A DNA stretch of 64,000 bases from Gilichinskyi gelida (GTDB lineage Bacteria > Acidobacteriota > Thermoanaerobaculia > Gp7-AA8): contig JBBPII010000006.1 of NCBI GenBank assembly GCA_038040385.1, forward strand, positions 62,001 to 126,000, given 5' to 3'. Below, piece by piece: positions 24,558 through 32,889 of this stretch (its first letter is position 1; each line of letters opens with the position of its first letter). The notes below the pieces were generated by a model. That model saw only the letters and a program-made list of their open reading frames with translations, ran no database searches and was not told the origin of the DNA. The position numbers and the translations under genes are program-made.

Positions 24558-25835
24558 TCACGCCCGTGCTCCATGTGGCTTTGCCTTGGAGGCCGTGCTG
24601 CGCGTGAGCCCGAGGCGCTCGTTGTGCGCGTCGAGGGCTCCGCGGGCTTGCGCGACTGCCGCCTCGTTCACGCGCACGTACCGCTCGGTCATCTTGATCG
24701 ACGTGTGGCCGAGGATCTTTTGAATCACCTGTAGCGACACGCCCATTGAGGCGAGCGTGCAGGCCGCGGAGTGCCGCAGATCGTGGAAGCGGAAGCGGCG
24801 TGCGAGCTTTGCGAGGCGCTTCGCGCGGAGGAACGCGCGGCGGAGTGTGATGTCTGCGACCTGCCGCCCTTCCTCGGTCACGAAGACGAATTCGCTCACC
24901 ACGGGACGGCGGCGACATTCGTCGAGTGCCTCGCGGCAGAGCTTCGAGATCGGAACGACGGCCCACTTCTTCGTCTTCTTCATCGTGAGGCGGATGAACT
25001 CCGCCGCGAGATCGACCTGACTCCAGCGCAAGTTGAGGAGATCGGACTTGCGGAGGCCGGTTTCCAGGGCAACGACGAACATCGGCTTAAGCGCGCGATA
25101 GCGAAGGAAGATGACGTGCGCAGCTTCGCTCTCCGGGTTGAGACCGAAACCGAACTGCCGCGGCGCCTTGAAGTGTTCGCTCGTGACGACGTGCGCCTCG
25201 CGCCGACGCGAACCAACATCAGCCCGGAACGCGGCCTCGTCATCGAACGCGCCGAGGAACGCCACGCGCTCCGCATCATCCAGCTCGAGCTCGGGGAGTT
25301 GCACTTCCTCGAACTTGATCTTCTCCGTGAGCGGCGAGGCCGCGATCACGCGGCGCTTCACCGCGTGCCGCAGGAGCGCTTTGAACGTTCGCACGCACGC
25401 GTTCACATACGCAGGGCTGCACTCTTTCAGCGTCAACGCCATGAAGTCCTCGACATCGCAGGAGTGGATGTCGGTAAGCACCGTGTCTCCGAAGAACGGG
25501 ATGAGTCGCGCGTCCGCGATCGTCTGGTACGTCGCGAGCGTCTTCGGCGCGAGACGCGCGCAGATCTTCTCCAGATGCTCCTCGATGAAGACGCGGAACG
25601 TCGGCACGCCGTTGATAGCGGCCGGCTGCGGCAGGTTCACGCCTTGCGGCTGCGTCGGGTCGACGCCGCTCACTTCGTCGCGGAACGCCTGCCAGAGTTT
25701 CAGCGCCTCGTCACGGGACTGCGCATCGACGGTCAGCGCGCGGCGGAACTTGCCGCCAGACTTCGGGACGTAGAGCGAGAAGCGGGCGGTGTGGTTCTTC
25801 GGGTTGTACTTGAATCCTGGGATGCGGCCATTCAT
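24558..25835 (-). CDS. Tyrosine site-specific integrase
   Basis: 425-aa tyrosine recombinase that would integrate and excise the island at tRNA-Asn. An N-terminal AP2-like arm-binding region (FKYNPKNHTARFSLYVPKSGG) precedes a SAM-like core-binding domain and the catalytic domain. Catalytic residues visible: Arg in ETGLRKSDLLNLRW, Lys in KKTKKWAVVPIS, His-x-x-Arg in HDLRHSAACTLASMG, His in LGHTSIKMTERY and the nucleophile Tyr in the same block. ATG 25835 overlaps the excisionase stop (ATGA) and has GGAGAAG upstream; the frame reaching 25907 would lie inside the excisionase. About 400 nt of excisionase and control region separate it from the tRNA. Confidence 0.93.
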   Translation of the reverse strand: MNGRIPGFKYNPKNHTARFSLYVPKSGGKFRRALTVDAQSRDEALKLWQAFRDEVSGVDPTQPQGVNLPQPAAINGVPTFRVFIEEHLEKICARLAPKTLATYQTIADARLIPFFGDTVLTDIHSCDVEDFMALTLKECSPAYVNACVRTFKALLRHAVKRRVIAASPLTEKIKFEEVQLPELELDDAERVAFLGAFDDEAAFRADVGSRRREAHVVTSEHFKAPRQFGFGLNPESEAAHVIFLRYRALKPMFVVALETGLRKSDLLNLRWSQVDLAAEFIRLTMKKTKKWAVVPISKLCREALDECRRRPVVSEFVFVTEEGRQVADITLRRAFLRAKRLAKLARRFRFHDLRHSAACTLASMGVSLQVIQKILGHTSIKMTERYVRVNEAAVAQARGALDAHNERLGLTRSTASKAKPHGARA

Positions 25836-26074
25836 CGGGGATCTTCTCCGCTGCGTCGCCGGCGCTGCATGGGCGGGCGCCGGAACGCGTGTTGGGCCGT
25901 TCTGCACTCGGAGACGAAGCGCTCCACTTCACCTTCCGGGTACACGACGGCGTTCGACGAGATGTAGATCCAGCCGTGGGGGGCCTTCTTGAGGTAGCGG
26001 CGTTTCGCGAGCGCACCGGTCGAGAGTCCCGTCCGCCGCGCCGCCTCTTGAGCCGAGATGAGGGTATCTGCCAT
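25832..26074 (-). CDS. Excisionase-like helix-turn-helix protein
   Basis: 80-aa protein beginning LISAQEAARRTGLSTGALAKRRYLKKAPHGW, the layout of MerR/HTH_17-type excisionases, followed by VVYPEGEVERFVSE. It is translated just before the integrase with a 4-nt overlap. It would bend attachment-site DNA and direct excision. First gene inside the island's right end. Confidence 0.8.
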   Translation of the reverse strand: MADTLISAQEAARRTGLSTGALAKRRYLKKAPHGWIYISSNAVVYPEGEVERFVSECRTAQHAFRRPPMQRRRRSGEDPR

Positions 26075-26090
26075 CGCAAGAATCTCCGTT

Positions 26091-26216
26091 CCTGCGATGC
26101 ACCTTAGAGATCGGTTCTGGGGCGGTTTGCGAGCGGAGCTAAACGCGATGCTCGGGAAAAATAGAAACTTCGTAGAACGTCGCGGGTTCGATTTGAGGCG
26201 TCGAACGCATCGCAGG
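26091..26216. repeat. Inverted 10-bp repeats, candidate integrase arm sites
   Basis: CCTGCGATGC at 26091-26100 and its exact complement GCATCGCAGG at 26207-26216 flank the region between the excisionase and the tRNA. This is where arm-type integrase or Xis sites are expected. The only support is position and the exact match. Confidence 0.35.
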
Positions 26217-26242
26217 TTCTAGCTAAGTCTCTGAAACGAAAT

Positions 26243-26318
26243 TGGCTGTGGCGGTAGGACTCGAACCTACGACCACCGGATTAACAATCAGGCGCTCTAC
26301 CAACTGAGCTACACCACA
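26243..26318 (-). tRNA. tRNA-Asn (GTT), island attachment site
   Basis: Complete 76-nt cloverleaf with encoded CCA (26243-26245). Acceptor arms TGTGGTG and CGCCACA pair; the D arm reads AGCTCAGTTGGTAGAGC; the anticodon loop TTGTTAA contains GTT; the T arm is GGTTCGAGTCC-like. The 3' end faces the integrase, so the attachment core is expected in this 3' half. The tRNA is intact, as is usual when the element restores it. Confidence 0.97.
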
Positions 26319-26350
26319 GCAATGATCGGAAGGACGCGCAGGATAGCAGA

Positions 26351-27274
26351 TTATTTGTCGTTCAGCAGCCGCCTCGGCGTGCGGTCGACGCGCAGGTCGA
26401 AGATGTCCGGCCGCGCGTAGTGGCCGGCGATGTCGAGGTCCCACTTCGCCGCGCGCGCGGCGTCGAGGTCGACCTCGGCGTAGAGGATCTCTTCGCGGCA
26501 GTCGATCGGGCCGGCGAGGACCTTGCCGTCCGGCGCGACGATCGCGCTGCCGCCGGGGTTGATCCACTCGCGGCCGGGCGGATAGAGGCTCGCCAGTTCG
26601 GGCGGCATCTGATCGAGGCGCATGGCGATGGAACAGCCGATGACGAACGCGCGCCCCTCGCGCGCGATGTGCCGCAGCGTGGCCAGCCAGGCGTCGCCGT
26701 GGTCCCACGTCGGCGCCACGTAGATCTGCACGCCCGCGGCGTAGAGCGCGTAGCGGGCCAGCGGCATGTAGTTTTCCCAACAGATCAGACCGCCCACGCG
26801 GCCGATTGATGTGTCGTACGCCCGAAGGCCGGTCGCGTCCCCCTGCGCCCACACCAGCCGCTCGCCGCCGGTGGGGACGAGCTTGCGATGCCGTCCGAGG
26901 ATCTCGCCGCGCTCGTCGAAGAAGAGGAGCGTGTTGTACATCGTCGCGCCGCTCGCCTCGTCGTTGCGCTCGGTGACGCCGACGGCCACGATGACCCCCG
27001 CCTCGCGCGCCGCCTCGCCGATGCGCCGCGTGGCGTCGCTCGGAATGCTCACCGCGTTGGCGAGCAGCTTGGCGTGGAGCGCGCCGAGCATCGCGCCGCG
27101 TCCCGCGGGGATGATCCACACCCAGTCGGGATAGCCGGGCACGAAGCTCTCGGGGAACACCACCAGCTTCGCTCCGGCCGCTCCCGCTTCGGCGATCCGC
27201 GCGCAGACGCGGTCGAGCGTCGCCTCGCGGTCGAGAAAGATTGGCGACGCCTGCACCGCCGCGATTGTGGGCAT
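26351..27274 (-). CDS. Nitrilase (carbon-nitrogen hydrolase)
   Basis: 307-aa cytoplasmic enzyme that hydrolyses nitriles to acid and ammonia. The catalytic triad is in place: Glu in FPESFVPGYPDW (about 43), Lys in GRHRKLVPT (about 130) and Cys in ICWENYMPLAR (about 165). The CWENYMPL motif and the end HYARPDIFDLRVDRTPR are those of aliphatic/plant-type nitrilases rather than of omega-amidases. Usual length. First chromosomal gene after the tRNA; 10 nt downstream of the ferritin-like gene on the same strand. Confidence 0.9.
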   Translation of the reverse strand: MPTIAAVQASPIFLDREATLDRVCARIAEAGAAGAKLVVFPESFVPGYPDWVWIIPAGRGAMLGALHAKLLANAVSIPSDATRRIGEAAREAGVIVAVGVTERNDEASGATMYNTLLFFDERGEILGRHRKLVPTGGERLVWAQGDATGLRAYDTSIGRVGGLICWENYMPLARYALYAAGVQIYVAPTWDHGDAWLATLRHIAREGRAFVIGCSIAMRLDQMPPELASLYPPGREWINPGGSAIVAPDGKVLAGPIDCREEILYAEVDLDAARAAKWDLDIAGHYARPDIFDLRVDRTPRRLLNDK

Positions 27275-27284
27275 GAGCGGGATT

Positions 27285-27914
27285 TTAGCGCCGCGCCGGC
27301 TTCTTTTTCGCCTTCGGCTTGCGCTCCGCGGCCGCGCGCGCTGCTTGCGCCGCCGTCTTGACGTCCCGCTTCTCTTCGGGCGGGGGGAGGGCGGCGGGGA
27401 GGCCGAGGGATTCCAGCCATAACTCCCGGCACCATCCCTTCGTGTGGTACAGGTGCTCGTCTTCCTCGTCCTCCACCTCGTCGTAGGCGCTGCTCAATGC
27501 CCTCCTGGCGACGCCGGTTGAATTCTTGGCGAGCGCGCCGATCAACTGCCAGTTGCCGTGGTCCTTTGTTTCCGCGTCGACGACGCACTCGGCGGCGACG
27601 ATTTGGGCGGCCTGAGGCGCATCCTTGAGAGCCTTCTGCATGGCGGAGAGAAGGGCTTTCCCCTTGTCGCGCACGATCTGGCGGCCGGGCGTGGTCGCTT
27701 CCGAGTCGAGACCGAGCGCATCGAAGATGCCGCGGACGACCTCGACGTGCCGTTCCGTCTGCGCCAAGTACTTCGTCCATTCCTCCTTCAGCTCCGCGTT
27801 CTTCGCGCAGAGGATTGCCAGCCGGTAGATCTCCACTCCGCCCAACTCGGTCTCGAGGGCTTGATAGAGAAGGTCTTCGATCTGTTTCTTCACCGCGGGT
27901 TGTTGAGCCTTCAT
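27285..27914 (-). CDS. Ferritin-like domain protein
   Basis: 209-aa mainly helical protein with the carboxylate/histidine spacing of ferritin-like four-helix bundles: ETELGGVEIYR (about 21-31), QTERHVEVV (about 52-60), AECVVDAETKDHG (about 108-120) and EDEEDEHLYH (about 148-157). The C-terminal 40 residues are Lys/Ala-rich (PKAKKKPARR end), possibly DNA-binding. Divergent from the catalase gene, 102 bp away, which suggests joint peroxide/iron stress control. Iron binding is inferred from the residue pattern. Confidence 0.7.
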   Translation of the reverse strand: MKAQQPAVKKQIEDLLYQALETELGGVEIYRLAILCAKNAELKEEWTKYLAQTERHVEVVRGIFDALGLDSEATTPGRQIVRDKGKALLSAMQKALKDAPQAAQIVAAECVVDAETKDHGNWQLIGALAKNSTGVARRALSSAYDEVEDEEDEHLYHTKGWCRELWLESLGLPAALPPPEEKRDVKTAAQAARAAAERKPKAKKKPARR

Positions 27915-28016
27915 CGGATTCTCCCGCCAGGCCCACTTTGCGAAGTCCGTACCGCAAACGGCGGTCCGGCGATTGCAAAAAGGTCGGCTGTACGAACCGA
28001 TTCAAAGGAGCGACTG

Positions 28017-30326
28017 ATGAAGAGGACAACGAAAAAGAGCAGCAAGCCACCGGCACCACAAACTGCGCCGGAGAGCGCGCTGCCGTCGACGAAACGCGAG
28101 AGCCAGCCCGCAAATCCGGACCTCGCGGCAGGCCAGTCATCCAGTCCCGCGCGGCCGGCGAATCCGAAGGCCGCCGACCTCGGCGTGTTCAAGGAGGATG
28201 GCGCCGGCCAAATCCTGACCACCAACCAGGGAGCGCGCGTCAACGACAACCAGAACTCGCTGAAGGGCGGCGAGCGGGGACCGTCGCTGCTGGAGGACTT
28301 CCACCTCCGCGAAAAGATCACGCACTTCGATCACGAGCGGATCCCCGAGCGGATCGTTCACGCTCGCGGCAGCGGAGCGCACGGCTACTTCCAGGCCTAC
28401 CCGAACGCGTCGCGCTACACCAAAGCGGGATTCCTTCAGGATCCGAACGTCCGCACGCCGGTCTTCGTCCGCTTCTCGACCGTCGTGGGGTCCCGAGGCT
28501 CGACCGATCTGGCGCGCGACGTCCGCGGCTTCGCCGTCAAGTTCTACACCGAACAGGGGATCTTCGATCTGGTCGGCAACAACATCCCGGTGTTTTTCAT
28601 CCAGGACGCCATCAAATTTCCCGACCTGATCCATGCCGTCAAGCCGGAGCCCGACAACGAGATGCCGCAGGCCGCGTCCGCGCACGACACCTTCTGGGAC
28701 TTCATCTCGCTCATGCCCGAGTCGATGCACATGATCATGTGGGTGATGTCGGATCGCGCCATCCCGCGCAGCTTCCGGATGATGGAAGGCTTCGGCGTTC
28801 ATACCTTCCGCTTCATCGACGACGTCGGCAACTCCCGCTTCGTCAAGTTTCACTGGAAGCCGCTCCTCGGCATGCACGCCGTCGCCTGGGACGAGGCGCA
28901 AAAGATTTCCGGCAAGGACCCTGATTTTCTGCGCCGCGACCTGTGGGAGGCGATCGAACAGGGCAACTATCCCGAGTGGGAGCTGGGCGTTCAGATCGTC
29001 GAGGAAAAGCGCGAGCATGACTTCGACTTCGATCTGCTCGATCCGACGAAGATCATTCCGGAGGAGCTGGTGCCGGTGGAACGGATCGGCCGCCTGACGC
29101 TGAATCGGAACCCCGACAACTTCTTCGCCGAGACCGAACAGGTGGCGTTCCATCCCGGGCACATCGTCCCCGGCATCGACTTCACGAACGATCCTCTCCT
29201 TCAGGGACGCCTCTTCTCCTACACCGACACGCAGCTCAAGCGCCTCGGCGGCCCGAACTTCCACGAGATCCCGATCAACCGCCCCATCGCGCCGGTGCAC
29301 AACAACCAGCGCGACGGCCACATGCGCCAGACCATCAACCGCGGCAAGGTGTCCTATGAGCCGAACTCCATCGGCGGCGGCTGCCCGATGCAGGCGGGCT
29401 CCATTGCGGGCGGTTTCACCACGTTCGCCGAGCGCCTGGAGGGAACGAAGATCCGGGCGCGGTCGGAGAAGTTCTTCGACCACTTCAGCCAGGCCACGCT
29501 CTTCGTCAAGAGCCAGTCAGCGCCGGAGAAGGACCACATGGTCGAGGCCCTCCGTTTCGAGCTGGGCAAAGTCGAGCGGCTGGCCATCCGCCAGCGGATG
29601 GTGGCGCTGCTGAATCTGGTCGACGAGGACCTCGCCACCCGCGTCGCCGAAGGCCTCGGCTTCCGCGAGATCCCGAAGCTCGATCGGCCGATCAATCACA
29701 GCATCCCCGCCGACGGCGATCCGGACGCCTTCCAGCCGCGACCCGTCGGGCGATCACCGAAGCCATCTCCTGCACTCTCGATGGCGAACACGGTCAAGAA
29801 CACCGTCGCCACGCGCAAGATCGCGATTCTCGCGGCGGACGGAGCCGACACCGGATCGCTGAAGCAGGTCAAGAACGCTCTCGAGCGCAGCGGGGCGGCG
29901 GCCAAGGTCGTGGCACCGCGGCTGGGAACCTTGGAAGGCGCGGACGGTGATCAACTTCTGATCGACTTCAGTCTCCTGACGGCGTCGTCCGTCCTCTTCG
30001 ATGCGGTGTACGTACCGGGAGGGGCCGCGAGCGTCGCGGCTCTCGCCGCCGAACGCGACGCCATCGAGTTCGTCACCGAGGCCTATCGGCACTGTAAGCC
30101 GATCGCAGCGACGAGCGAAGGCGTCGACCTGCTGCGCGCGTGCCCGGGCATTCTCGACGACTCGCCCCTCGGCGTCATCACATCGAGCGGGCCGGCCTCT
30201 CCCGATCTGATCCAGCGGTTTGCGGACGCGATTGCCGCGCATCGATTCTGGGATCGTCCGCGCAAGAACCGGATGGACGGTTCGACGGACGACGATACGC
30301 GCGGTCGCGCGACCGCCGAATATTGA
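28017..30326 (+). CDS. katE: Large-subunit catalase HPII
   Basis: 769-aa clade 2 catalase. After a basic, disordered start the core has the essential His in VHARGSGAHGYF (about 116), Asn in GIFDLVGNNIPVFF, and proximal heme Tyr in LFSYTDTQLKRLG (about 403). The extra C-terminal domain (about 595-740) is a DJ-1/PfpI-like fold (KIAILAADGADTGSL, VYVPGGAASV) as in KatE. ATG 28017 has AAAGGAG seven nt upstream; longer frames to 27558 run over the divergent gene. It would remove H2O2 in the cytoplasm, likely together with the neighbouring ferritin-like protein. Confidence 0.95.
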   Translation: MKRTTKKSSKPPAPQTAPESALPSTKRESQPANPDLAAGQSSSPARPANPKAADLGVFKEDGAGQILTTNQGARVNDNQNSLKGGERGPSLLEDFHLREKITHFDHERIPERIVHARGSGAHGYFQAYPNASRYTKAGFLQDPNVRTPVFVRFSTVVGSRGSTDLARDVRGFAVKFYTEQGIFDLVGNNIPVFFIQDAIKFPDLIHAVKPEPDNEMPQAASAHDTFWDFISLMPESMHMIMWVMSDRAIPRSFRMMEGFGVHTFRFIDDVGNSRFVKFHWKPLLGMHAVAWDEAQKISGKDPDFLRRDLWEAIEQGNYPEWELGVQIVEEKREHDFDFDLLDPTKIIPEELVPVERIGRLTLNRNPDNFFAETEQVAFHPGHIVPGIDFTNDPLLQGRLFSYTDTQLKRLGGPNFHEIPINRPIAPVHNNQRDGHMRQTINRGKVSYEPNSIGGGCPMQAGSIAGGFTTFAERLEGTKIRARSEKFFDHFSQATLFVKSQSAPEKDHMVEALRFELGKVERLAIRQRMVALLNLVDEDLATRVAEGLGFREIPKLDRPINHSIPADGDPDAFQPRPVGRSPKPSPALSMANTVKNTVATRKIAILAADGADTGSLKQVKNALERSGAAAKVVAPRLGTLEGADGDQLLIDFSLLTASSVLFDAVYVPGGAASVAALAAERDAIEFVTEAYRHCKPIAATSEGVDLLRACPGILDDSPLGVITSSGPASPDLIQRFADAIAAHRFWDRPRKNRMDGSTDDDTRGRATAEY

Positions 30327-30373
30327 CGCTCCTCGGTCGGTTCACTAGACTCGCTTTCCCTCGCCATCCTTGG

Positions 30374-30448
<75 letters not shown>

Positions 30449-30456
30449 AAACTTCC

Positions 30457-31320
30457 ATGACCCGAATTGACGTCCCGCCGAAGTTCAATTTCCCATCGAC
30501 CGTCGTGTCGCACGGCTGGTATCTGCTGGCGCCGTTCCGCTGGTCGGCCGACGAGCACGTCCTGCGGCGCGTGGAGATCCTCGGCGGCAAGCCGGCGAAC
30601 CTGGCGATCTCTTTCGACGGCAAGGCGCTGGTGGTCGACGGCACCCGCGACTCCGCTGAATTGCGCGCGAAACTGGGACGGATGTTTCAGCTCGGCGTCG
30701 ACACCAGCGAGTTCGCCATGCTGGCGGGCGAATCGCCCGATCACGTCTGGGTGGTGCGCGCCGGCTTCGGCCGGCTCCTCTGCGGGTCGACGCTCTTCGA
30801 GGACGTGGCGAAGATCATCGCCACCACCAACACCATGTGGAGCCAGACCAAGCGGATGGTGGAGTTGCTGGTCGAGAAGTGCGGGCGCGGCGGCGCGTTT
30901 CCGTCGCCGGAAGACGTCGCGCGATTTTCCGCCGACGAACTGCAGCGCGACTGCCGGCTCGGCTACCGCGCCAAGACGCTCCACGCGCTGGCCAGCGGCA
31001 TCGCCGGCGGCTCGATCGACGTTGCGCGGATCGCCGATCCATCGCAGACCACCGAGGAGCTGTTCAAGAGCTATCGATCCCTGCCGGGCATCGGGCCGTA
31101 CGGCGCTGCGCATTTGCTGGCGATGGACGGCCGGCACGACTTCATCGCCGTCGACACCGAGTTCCGCCGCTTCGTCCGCGATCGCTACCACAAGGGGCGC
31201 GCCGTCTCCGACGCGACGATGCTCCGCCGGTACAAGAAGTGGGGGCGCTGGAAGTACCTCGCGTACTGGTCCGAGTTATGGAGCTCGATCGCGGAACGCC
31301 TTGTTGAGAGGGCGCAATAG
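30457..31320 (+). CDS. HhH-GPD DNA glycosylase (AlkA/OGG-like)
   Basis: 287-aa base-excision repair glycosylase. The first 110 residues resemble the AlkA N-terminal beta domain (WYLLAPFRW, then RRVEILGGKPANLAI). A helix-hairpin-helix SLPGIGPYGAAHLLAM (about 208-223) is followed by the catalytic Asp in FIAVDTEFRRF (about 230). This order is that of 3-methyladenine or 8-oxoguanine glycosylases; the exact lesion is not shown. ATG 30457 lies 8 bp after the tRNA-Cys, so transcript may be shared. Confidence 0.82.
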   Translation: MTRIDVPPKFNFPSTVVSHGWYLLAPFRWSADEHVLRRVEILGGKPANLAISFDGKALVVDGTRDSAELRAKLGRMFQLGVDTSEFAMLAGESPDHVWVVRAGFGRLLCGSTLFEDVAKIIATTNTMWSQTKRMVELLVEKCGRGGAFPSPEDVARFSADELQRDCRLGYRAKTLHALASGIAGGSIDVARIADPSQTTEELFKSYRSLPGIGPYGAAHLLAMDGRHDFIAVDTEFRRFVRDRYHKGRAVSDATMLRRYKKWGRWKYLAYWSELWSSIAERLVERAQ

Positions 31321-31349
31321 TGTACGCCTCTGGCGCGCGATCTGAAATA

Positions 31350-31378
31350 TTGACCAGCGGGGTGCCGTTTGCCACAAT
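31350..31378 (+). promoter_or_regulatory. Candidate promoter
   Basis: TTGACC (31350-31355) and CACAAT (31373-31378) are 17 bp apart, 46 bp before the start of the 31425 gene. The -35 fits well, the -10 only four of six. Confidence 0.4.
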
Positions 31379-31424
31379 TAGTCGGTGCATGTCAACTTAA
31401 GCTGCTTGTTTCTCAATAGTTTAC

Positions 31425-31790
31425 ATGCATCTGCGAGGGCATGTGGACGAGAAAATCAAGCAGCTTCTTCGTGAATTGGGAGCGGCGATCAATGAGGCGA
31501 TCTCCAGCTCCGACGAGGTGAACCAGCACATCCAGCGCATCCGCGACGAGGGCTACGACCTCTACGTCGTGCTCGACGCGACCATCGGCCTGAACAAACA
31601 TGGCTCGGAGGACGGCGAAGTGCCCGCGTCCGCGCCGTCGACGGAACTGATCGTCAAGAGCGACAAGGAAGTCCAGTTCCGCATCAACGTCAACGACCTC
31701 GCGCTCCTCCGCTCCCTCGGCATCGACCCGACGCGCAAGGTTCGCCACGCGCGTCGCGTCGCGGCACTCCCGGCAGCCAGTGAGGAATGA
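31425..31790 (+). CDS. Small conserved-looking protein upstream of rlmN
   Basis: 121-aa cytoplasmic protein of unknown function: helical start (IKQLLRELGAAINEAISSSDEVNQHIQ), a short strand YDLYVVLDATIGL and a C-terminal beta part with QFRINVNDLALLRSLGID. GTG 31443 is an alternative start nearer to a GAGG sequence. It overlaps rlmN by 11 nt, so the two are probably one operon. Confidence 0.6.
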   Translation: MHLRGHVDEKIKQLLRELGAAINEAISSSDEVNQHIQRIRDEGYDLYVVLDATIGLNKHGSEDGEVPASAPSTELIVKSDKEVQFRINVNDLALLRSLGIDPTRKVRHARRVAALPAASEE

Positions 31791-32886
31791 CCATCCCAAC
31801 CTCCACGACCTTCCGGCGGCCGAGCTCGAATCGATCGTCGGCGCCGTCGTCTCCCCCCCTTTCCGCGTAAAGCAGATCGAGGAGTGGACGCACGTCCGCG
31901 GCGTCGCGTCGTTCGAAGCGATGACCAACCTCCCGAAAGACCTGCGGGCGAAGCTCGCCGCGCGGTTCACGCTGTCGTTCCCCGACGTGGTGGAACGGAC
32001 GGAGCCTGCGTCGGACGGGAGTCAGAAGTACCTGTTCGTGCTCGACGACGGGAATCGCATCGAGTCGGTCTACATGCCGATGGGCGAGCGCACCAGCATC
32101 TGCCTCTCGTCGCAGGCGGGATGCGCGGTCGGCTGCACCTTCTGCGTCACCGGCTTCTTCGGCGCGGGGCGCAACCTCACGCCGAGCGAGATGCTCGGGC
32201 AGTTCTTCACCATCCGGCACGAGCACGCCGTGCCGATGGAGCGGATGAACGTAGTCTTCATGGGGATGGGCGAGCCGCTGCTCAACATGGAGCATCTGGA
32301 GACCACGCTTGAGGTGCTGTACCGCAACGTCGCGCCGAAGCGGATCACGGTGTCGACCTCCGGCATCATCCCCGGCATCGACGAGTTGGCGAAGCTCGAC
32401 CGCCGGCCGAATCTGGCGATCTCCATCAACGCCCCCGACCGCAAGCGCCGTGAGGAGATCATGCCCATCACGAAGAAGTACCCGCTCGACGAGCTGATCG
32501 CCGCGCTGAAGCGCTACCCGACCGAGCATGGGCGGGAGATCACCGTCGAATACGTGCTGCTGGCCGGCTACAACGACGCGGCGTCCGACGCGGCGGCGCT
32601 GGCGCGGCTCATTCGCGGCGTTCACGCCAAGGTGAACGCCATCCCCTTCAACGCCGATCCGAACTTGCCGGCGTGGATGAAGCGCCCGTCCGATGCGGCG
32701 ATCGACCGCTTCGCCGACGCGCTGGTCCGCAACGGCGTGCCGGTGACGGTGCGCCGCTCGAAAGGGCGCGAGATCGCCGCGGCGTGTGGGCAATTGCGAG
32801 GGAAGAAGGAAGCGCCGCGGCACCGCCGCGCCCTCACCCCGCCTTCGGCACCCCTCTCCCGCTCGCGGGAGAGGGGCCGGGGGTGA
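31780..32886 (+). CDS. rlmN: Dual-specificity RNA methyltransferase RlmN
   Basis: Radical-SAM enzyme methylating C2 of A2503 in 23S rRNA and A37 in some tRNAs. The radical SAM motif is CAVGCTFC (about 113-120); MGMGEPLLN (about 164) and the C-terminal Cys in AAACGQL, which forms the methyl-carrying loop, are present. GTG 31780 overlaps the previous gene. The last 20 residues (after GKKEAPRHRR) are encoded by a REP palindrome and are not part of the family, and the gene overlaps convergent thpR by 53 bp. Confidence 0.95.
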   Translation: MRNDHPNLHDLPAAELESIVGAVVSPPFRVKQIEEWTHVRGVASFEAMTNLPKDLRAKLAARFTLSFPDVVERTEPASDGSQKYLFVLDDGNRIESVYMPMGERTSICLSSQAGCAVGCTFCVTGFFGAGRNLTPSEMLGQFFTIRHEHAVPMERMNVVFMGMGEPLLNMEHLETTLEVLYRNVAPKRITVSTSGIIPGIDELAKLDRRPNLAISINAPDRKRREEIMPITKKYPLDELIAALKRYPTEHGREITVEYVLLAGYNDAASDAAALARLIRGVHAKVNAIPFNADPNLPAWMKRPSDAAIDRFADALVRNGVPVTVRRSKGREIAAACGQLRGKKEAPRHRRALTPPSAPLSRSRERGRG

Positions 32887-32889
32887 GGG
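32831..32889. repeat. REP-type palindrome overlapping two gene ends
   Basis: Inner stem 32851-32861/32866-32876 (CCCCTCTCCCG and complement, 4-nt loop) nested in outer arms CCCTCACCCC (32831-32840) and GGGGTGAGGG (32880-32889). The same type of stem occurs at 55707-55730. It codes for the C-termini of both rlmN and thpR and may act as a bidirectional terminator. Confidence 0.8.

Larger units (their letters stand above)
1..26242. mobile_element. Integrated genomic island (right part), inserted at tRNA-Asn
   Basis: The right end is set by a tyrosine integrase (24558-25835) and an excisionase-like gene (25832-26074) beside a complete tRNA-Asn (26243-26318) whose 3' end faces the island. Inside are defence-type genes, a replication-relaxation-like protein, a HerA/VirD4-like ATPase, many unknown small genes and no housekeeping genes. 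The gene style changes to ordinary chromosome right after the tRNA. The left end and second att copy lie outside the window, so the size is at least 26 kb. No relaxase or complete conjugation apparatus is visible; it may be an integrative mobilizable element, an ICE whose transfer genes lie further left, or a satellite. Confidence 0.85.

Noticed and set aside
28137..29483. 448-aa minus-strand frame opposite katE
   Set aside because: Antisense shadow of the catalase gene without domain features.
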